Of a stretch of 9,319 bases of DNA, positions 6,971 to 9,319 are shown in pieces. The first letter of the stretch is position 1. Every line of letters starts with the position of its first letter. Below the pieces are notes generated by a model that worked only from the letters and a program-made list of their open reading frames with translations, was not told the origin of the DNA and ran no database searches. Where the stretch lies: positions 1-9,319 of the forward strand of contig JAEXNA010000042.1 of NCBI GenBank assembly GCA_023447635.1, given 5' to 3'. The DNA comes from Vulcanimicrobiota bacterium. Lineage in GTDB: Bacteria > Vulcanimicrobiota > Xenobia > Xenobiales > JADMJV01. The position numbers and the translations under genes were made by a program.

Positions 6971-8895
6971 CGGCGCCGTCCCCAGCCTCGGGCCCGCTCC
7001 AAGCCGACCCTGGACTACGAATTCAGGTGTTCGACGAGCACCGCCTGAAAGGCGAGCAGGCGGTCTGGAGCGAGGACGATCGCTACCTGGTTTTCCAGGT
7101 CGTACCGGCCGGCGGTCGGCCGGTCCTGGCCACTCTGGACCTCGAGCGCCTCGAGGTCACCACCCGACCTCTCCTGTCGCCCCATTTTGCCGTTTCCCCA
7201 AACGGGCGATTGGCCTTCATGTCAAAACGGGACACCGTCACGCTCCTGGAACCCCACGACCGTTCGCGCCAGCTTCCGTACCCTCTCGACGACCTGCCTT
7301 CGACCTTGGTCTTCTCGCCTGACGACAGCAGAGTCGCCGCCATCGTATCCGCCCAGGGGGCAGAGCCGAAGCCTGGACAGATCGTCGTCTGGGAGCCGGA
7401 GAGCGGCCGCGCTCCCCGGTCCTGGAAGCTCCCTGCGGGAGCGCTGCAATCTTGCGCGTTCTCTGCGGACGGAAAGGCGCTCCTGGCGCTATTCACCAAG
7501 CCTGGCGGCGGTCGACTGCTGTGCTGCTGGACCGCCGAATGGCTGGTTCTGGCTTCGGTCGTCTTGCCCGAGAGCGATGCCTGCGGCGTCGAGTTCGCTC
7601 CAGACGGCCAGCTCTGCTACGCCTTCGGGCCGACGGAGCTGCTCGAACTTTCCCTACCGGCCCTGGAAACTATCCGACGCCTGGATCTGAGCCCGGCGCA
7701 GTTTGAGTTCGGGTCCCTGGGGTGGCCTGCTCTCGAAGCCATGGCCAACGGGAAGATTCGCGTCCAGACCTACAGAGAGAGTCTGGTGGTGAATGCCGAG
7801 ACGCTGCAGGTCGAAGCCAGAGTGTCGCAGACGTGCGACGCCGCGCTTTCTGCTGACGGGAGCACGCTATGGGTTCGCAACGGCAACTCGGCGGTCTCTA
7901 GCCTGCACCTCGGGGCCGAAGTCGCCGAGAGCGCCAGGCCGCCCGCCCGCCTGGCGCGCCCCTTGAATCCGACCAACCAATTCGGCCACGAACTGGCCGT
8001 TCGTTCGCCGCTGACCGGCCGCCCTGTGGTCGAACTGCAGCCGCTGGCACTGACGCCCGACGGAGCGCTGGAGTGGGTCGCCTGGACCTCCCAGGGCGAC
8101 CTTTACGGTTCGGCCAGGTGGCGCGATTTCGCGCGCCCGGCCTGGCGGAGGGGGGCCAAGAAGGAAAGTCGCGATGCGGTTCAGGCGGCCTTCCGTAACC
8201 CTTCAGCCCTGGGGGGAGAGGTAGCCGCGCCGGTGAGCTACCCGTTCTCTCCCGCCGTGGCGCGAGGCGAAGCCGCAGCGGTGTCTCGCCTGCTCGACGA
8301 GATCGTCGCCAACCCTGGAGCTTGGAATCAGATGTGTGCCCTGATTTCCGACCGCGACAAGAGCTTGCTGCCGTTGCCGGGGCATCAACGAGACTCGGCC
8401 GTCTTCTTCGTCAGCGAGACCAACTTCGAACGTGTGCGAGACGGGCGAGATCGGGCGGTGCTAGAGATCGCGCGACGGCTACCGGGCATCAAGAGCGCCC
8501 CTGTCCCCGCCTACCAAGGGTCGGCCAAGGACTCTTCGCGCGACTGGCAGGACGTGCTGGAGATCTATCTGCTCTTGCTCGAGGACCTGAACGGGAGTGA
8601 AGCGTTGCCAGCGCTTCTGGAGCTCGAATCCACTCTGGCGCGGCTCTACCCAGGGCTTCCTGAAACCACCAGCGATGGACAGCGCTACCCCACCCACGCC
8701 CTGGTTCTTTCGACCGTGGCGGCTCTGCTCGGAAAGGAAGGGGTGATCGAGCCGCCCTCGTACCAGGCGCCCCTGGCTTACTCCGAGGTCGAGCGGCAGC
8801 GCCTGCTGTCCCTGGCTCGCGCCTTCCTCAAAACGACCCCGCCCGAGAAACGCCTCGGGGCCCGCGGCATGTCGGTCTCTCAGGGGGCCCGCTGA
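6868..8895 (+). CDS. WD40-like beta-propeller protein, probable lipoprotein with frame break at the N-terminus
   Basis: The 675-codon frame encodes a propeller-like protein of unknown role. Blade-type motifs of the 'FSPDGxxL' kind recur at residues 107-117 (FAVSPNGRLAF), 147-159 (LVFSPDDSRVAAI), 196-208 (CAFSADGKALLAL), 241-253 (VEFAPDGQLCYAF), 325-336 (AALSADGSTLWV) and 393-400 (LALTPDGA). The last is followed by EWVAWTSQGDLYGSA, which resembles the 'WVxWTPEGyYdaS' end motif seen after propellers in bacterial WD40 proteins. Residues about 440-675 are a separate, mostly helical region I cannot assign. The first 30-50 residues in this frame (Arg/Gly/Pro-rich, no ribosome site before the ATG at 6868) do not look like a genuine start; the lipoprotein signal encoded from 6833 in another frame probably belongs to this gene. 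The gene follows the exported protein by 60 bases if counted from 6833, and the SUMF1-type gene starts two bases after its stop. Confidence 0.8.
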   Translation: MALPGCGFGRLLRRLLANVQAGPGSPTPRPTRQLTAPSPASGPLQADPGLRIQVFDEHRLKGEQAVWSEDDRYLVFQVVPAGGRPVLATLDLERLEVTTRPLLSPHFAVSPNGRLAFMSKRDTVTLLEPHDRSRQLPYPLDDLPSTLVFSPDDSRVAAIVSAQGAEPKPGQIVVWEPESGRAPRSWKLPAGALQSCAFSADGKALLALFTKPGGGRLLCCWTAEWLVLASVVLPESDACGVEFAPDGQLCYAFGPTELLELSLPALETIRRLDLSPAQFEFGSLGWPALEAMANGKIRVQTYRESLVVNAETLQVEARVSQTCDAALSADGSTLWVRNGNSAVSSLHLGAEVAESARPPARLARPLNPTNQFGHELAVRSPLTGRPVVELQPLALTPDGALEWVAWTSQGDLYGSARWRDFARPAWRRGAKKESRDAVQAAFRNPSALGGEVAAPVSYPFSPAVARGEAAAVSRLLDEIVANPGAWNQMCALISDRDKSLLPLPGHQRDSAVFFVSETNFERVRDGRDRAVLEIARRLPGIKSAPVPAYQGSAKDSSRDWQDVLEIYLLLLEDLNGSEALPALLELESTLARLYPGLPETTSDGQRYPTHALVLSTVAALLGKEGVIEPPSYQAPLAYSEVERQRLLSLARAFLKTTPPEKRLGARGMSVSQGAR

Positions 8896-8897
8896 GC

Positions 8898-9319
8898 ATG
8901 CTGGGCTGGCTTCTGAGCGGGGTGTTGGCCTGGCCGACACCGCAGCTTTCCGAGGCGACCTTCGTCGCGGTCAGGCCAGGGGTGTACACCGTCGGGGCCG
9001 TCGGCCATCGACGGAATCCGCTGCGCAAGGTGCGACTGCAGGCCTTTTCGATCGGAGCGACCGAGGTGACGAACGCCCAGTTCGCCCGGTTCGTCAAGGC
9101 GACCGGCTACAGAACAGATGCCGAGAAGCACGGATTCGGGATGACCTTCCAGTCGGGGATGGAAGACTGGCAGTGGGCCTCGACTCCGGGGGCGCATTGG
9201 CGCCGTCCCTTTGGACCTGGTCAGCCGGACATCACGGGTAAAGATCGCCATCCGGTAACTCAGATCTCGTTCCGGGACGCCCAGGCCTACTGTCGCTGGG
9301 CCGGCGGACGCCTGCCCAG
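8898..9319 (+). CDS. Formylglycine-generating-enzyme (SUMF1/FGE)-type domain protein, 3' end outside the window
   Basis: The open frame runs to the window edge, giving 140 complete codons. Residues 1-15 (MLGWLLSGVLAWPTP) could be a short signal peptide. From residue 21 the sequence follows the FGE-sulfatase fold: FVAVRPGVYTVGAVG, FSIGATEVTNAQFARFVKATGY (50-71), an AEKHGFG stretch, WRRPFGPG (101-108), and HPVTQISFRDAQAYCRWAGGRLP (118-140), which normally leads into 'tEAEWEyAaRGG'. The catalytic cysteines of true FGE would lie beyond the edge, so sulfatase-activating activity cannot be judged. Many bacterial members of this fold have other roles (EgtB-like, PvdO-like, gliding or kinase-linked proteins). 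AGGGGG at 8882-8887 lies ten bases before the ATG. It almost abuts the propeller gene, so the two are probably co-transcribed. Confidence 0.9.
   Translation, partial: MLGWLLSGVLAWPTPQLSEATFVAVRPGVYTVGAVGHRRNPLRKVRLQAFSIGATEVTNAQFARFVKATGYRTDAEKHGFGMTFQSGMEDWQWASTPGAHWRRPFGPGQPDITGKDRHPVTQISFRDAQAYCRWAGGRLP

Noticed and set aside
8880..9251. Minus-strand frames opposite the SUMF1-type gene
   Set aside because: The plus-strand frame matches the FGE fold along its whole visible length, so these are shadows.

Overview
The window is GC-rich bacterial DNA, densely coded on both strands, with no non-coding stretch longer than about 100 bases. Several products point to a diderm (Gram-negative-type) cell. 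One exported protein ends in amphipathic strand-like segments and a terminal aromatic residue, there is a lipoprotein-type signal peptide, and there is an iron-chelate ABC importer. TGA is a normal stop: the ATPase and other genes end on it at family-appropriate positions. I cannot name the phylum from sequence alone. No tRNA, rRNA, CRISPR array, insertion sequence or attachment site was seen.

Layout. (1) Positions 1-2520, plus strand: three overlapping genes for a FecCD-type importer, namely permease 1, permease 2 and an ATPase. All three resemble the Bacillus YclN/YclO/YclP petrobactin set. Permease 1 lacks its N-terminal part, and an in-frame TGA sits at bases 1-3. No substrate-binding protein lies in the window. 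(2) Positions 2540-3469, minus strand: a stand-alone 5'-3' exonuclease of the DNA polymerase I N-terminal domain/FEN family, convergent with the ATPase gene. (3) Positions 3550-3816, plus strand: a small acidic hypothetical protein, divergent from the exonuclease. (4) Positions 3828-5780, minus strand: a multidomain protein with a new-looking N-terminal domain, a leucine-rich repeat block and a DUF1963/YwqG-like C-terminal domain. (5) Positions 5876-9319, plus strand: three closely spaced genes for export-directed proteins. They are a Pro/Ser/Ala-rich secreted protein with a possible beta-barrel end, a large WD40-like propeller protein whose lipoprotein signal peptide lies in a different frame, and the start of a formylglycine-generating-enzyme (SUMF1)-type protein cut by the window edge.

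How the genes work together. The first three form a membrane import complex (two permeases plus ATPase), most likely for a ferric siderophore. The last three look like one envelope-associated transcription unit of unknown purpose. The most useful points for a second look are the apparent frame break at the start of the propeller lipoprotein, the in-frame stop ahead of permease 1, the LRR-DUF1963 fusion with its unassigned N-terminal domain, and the unidentified envelope cluster.
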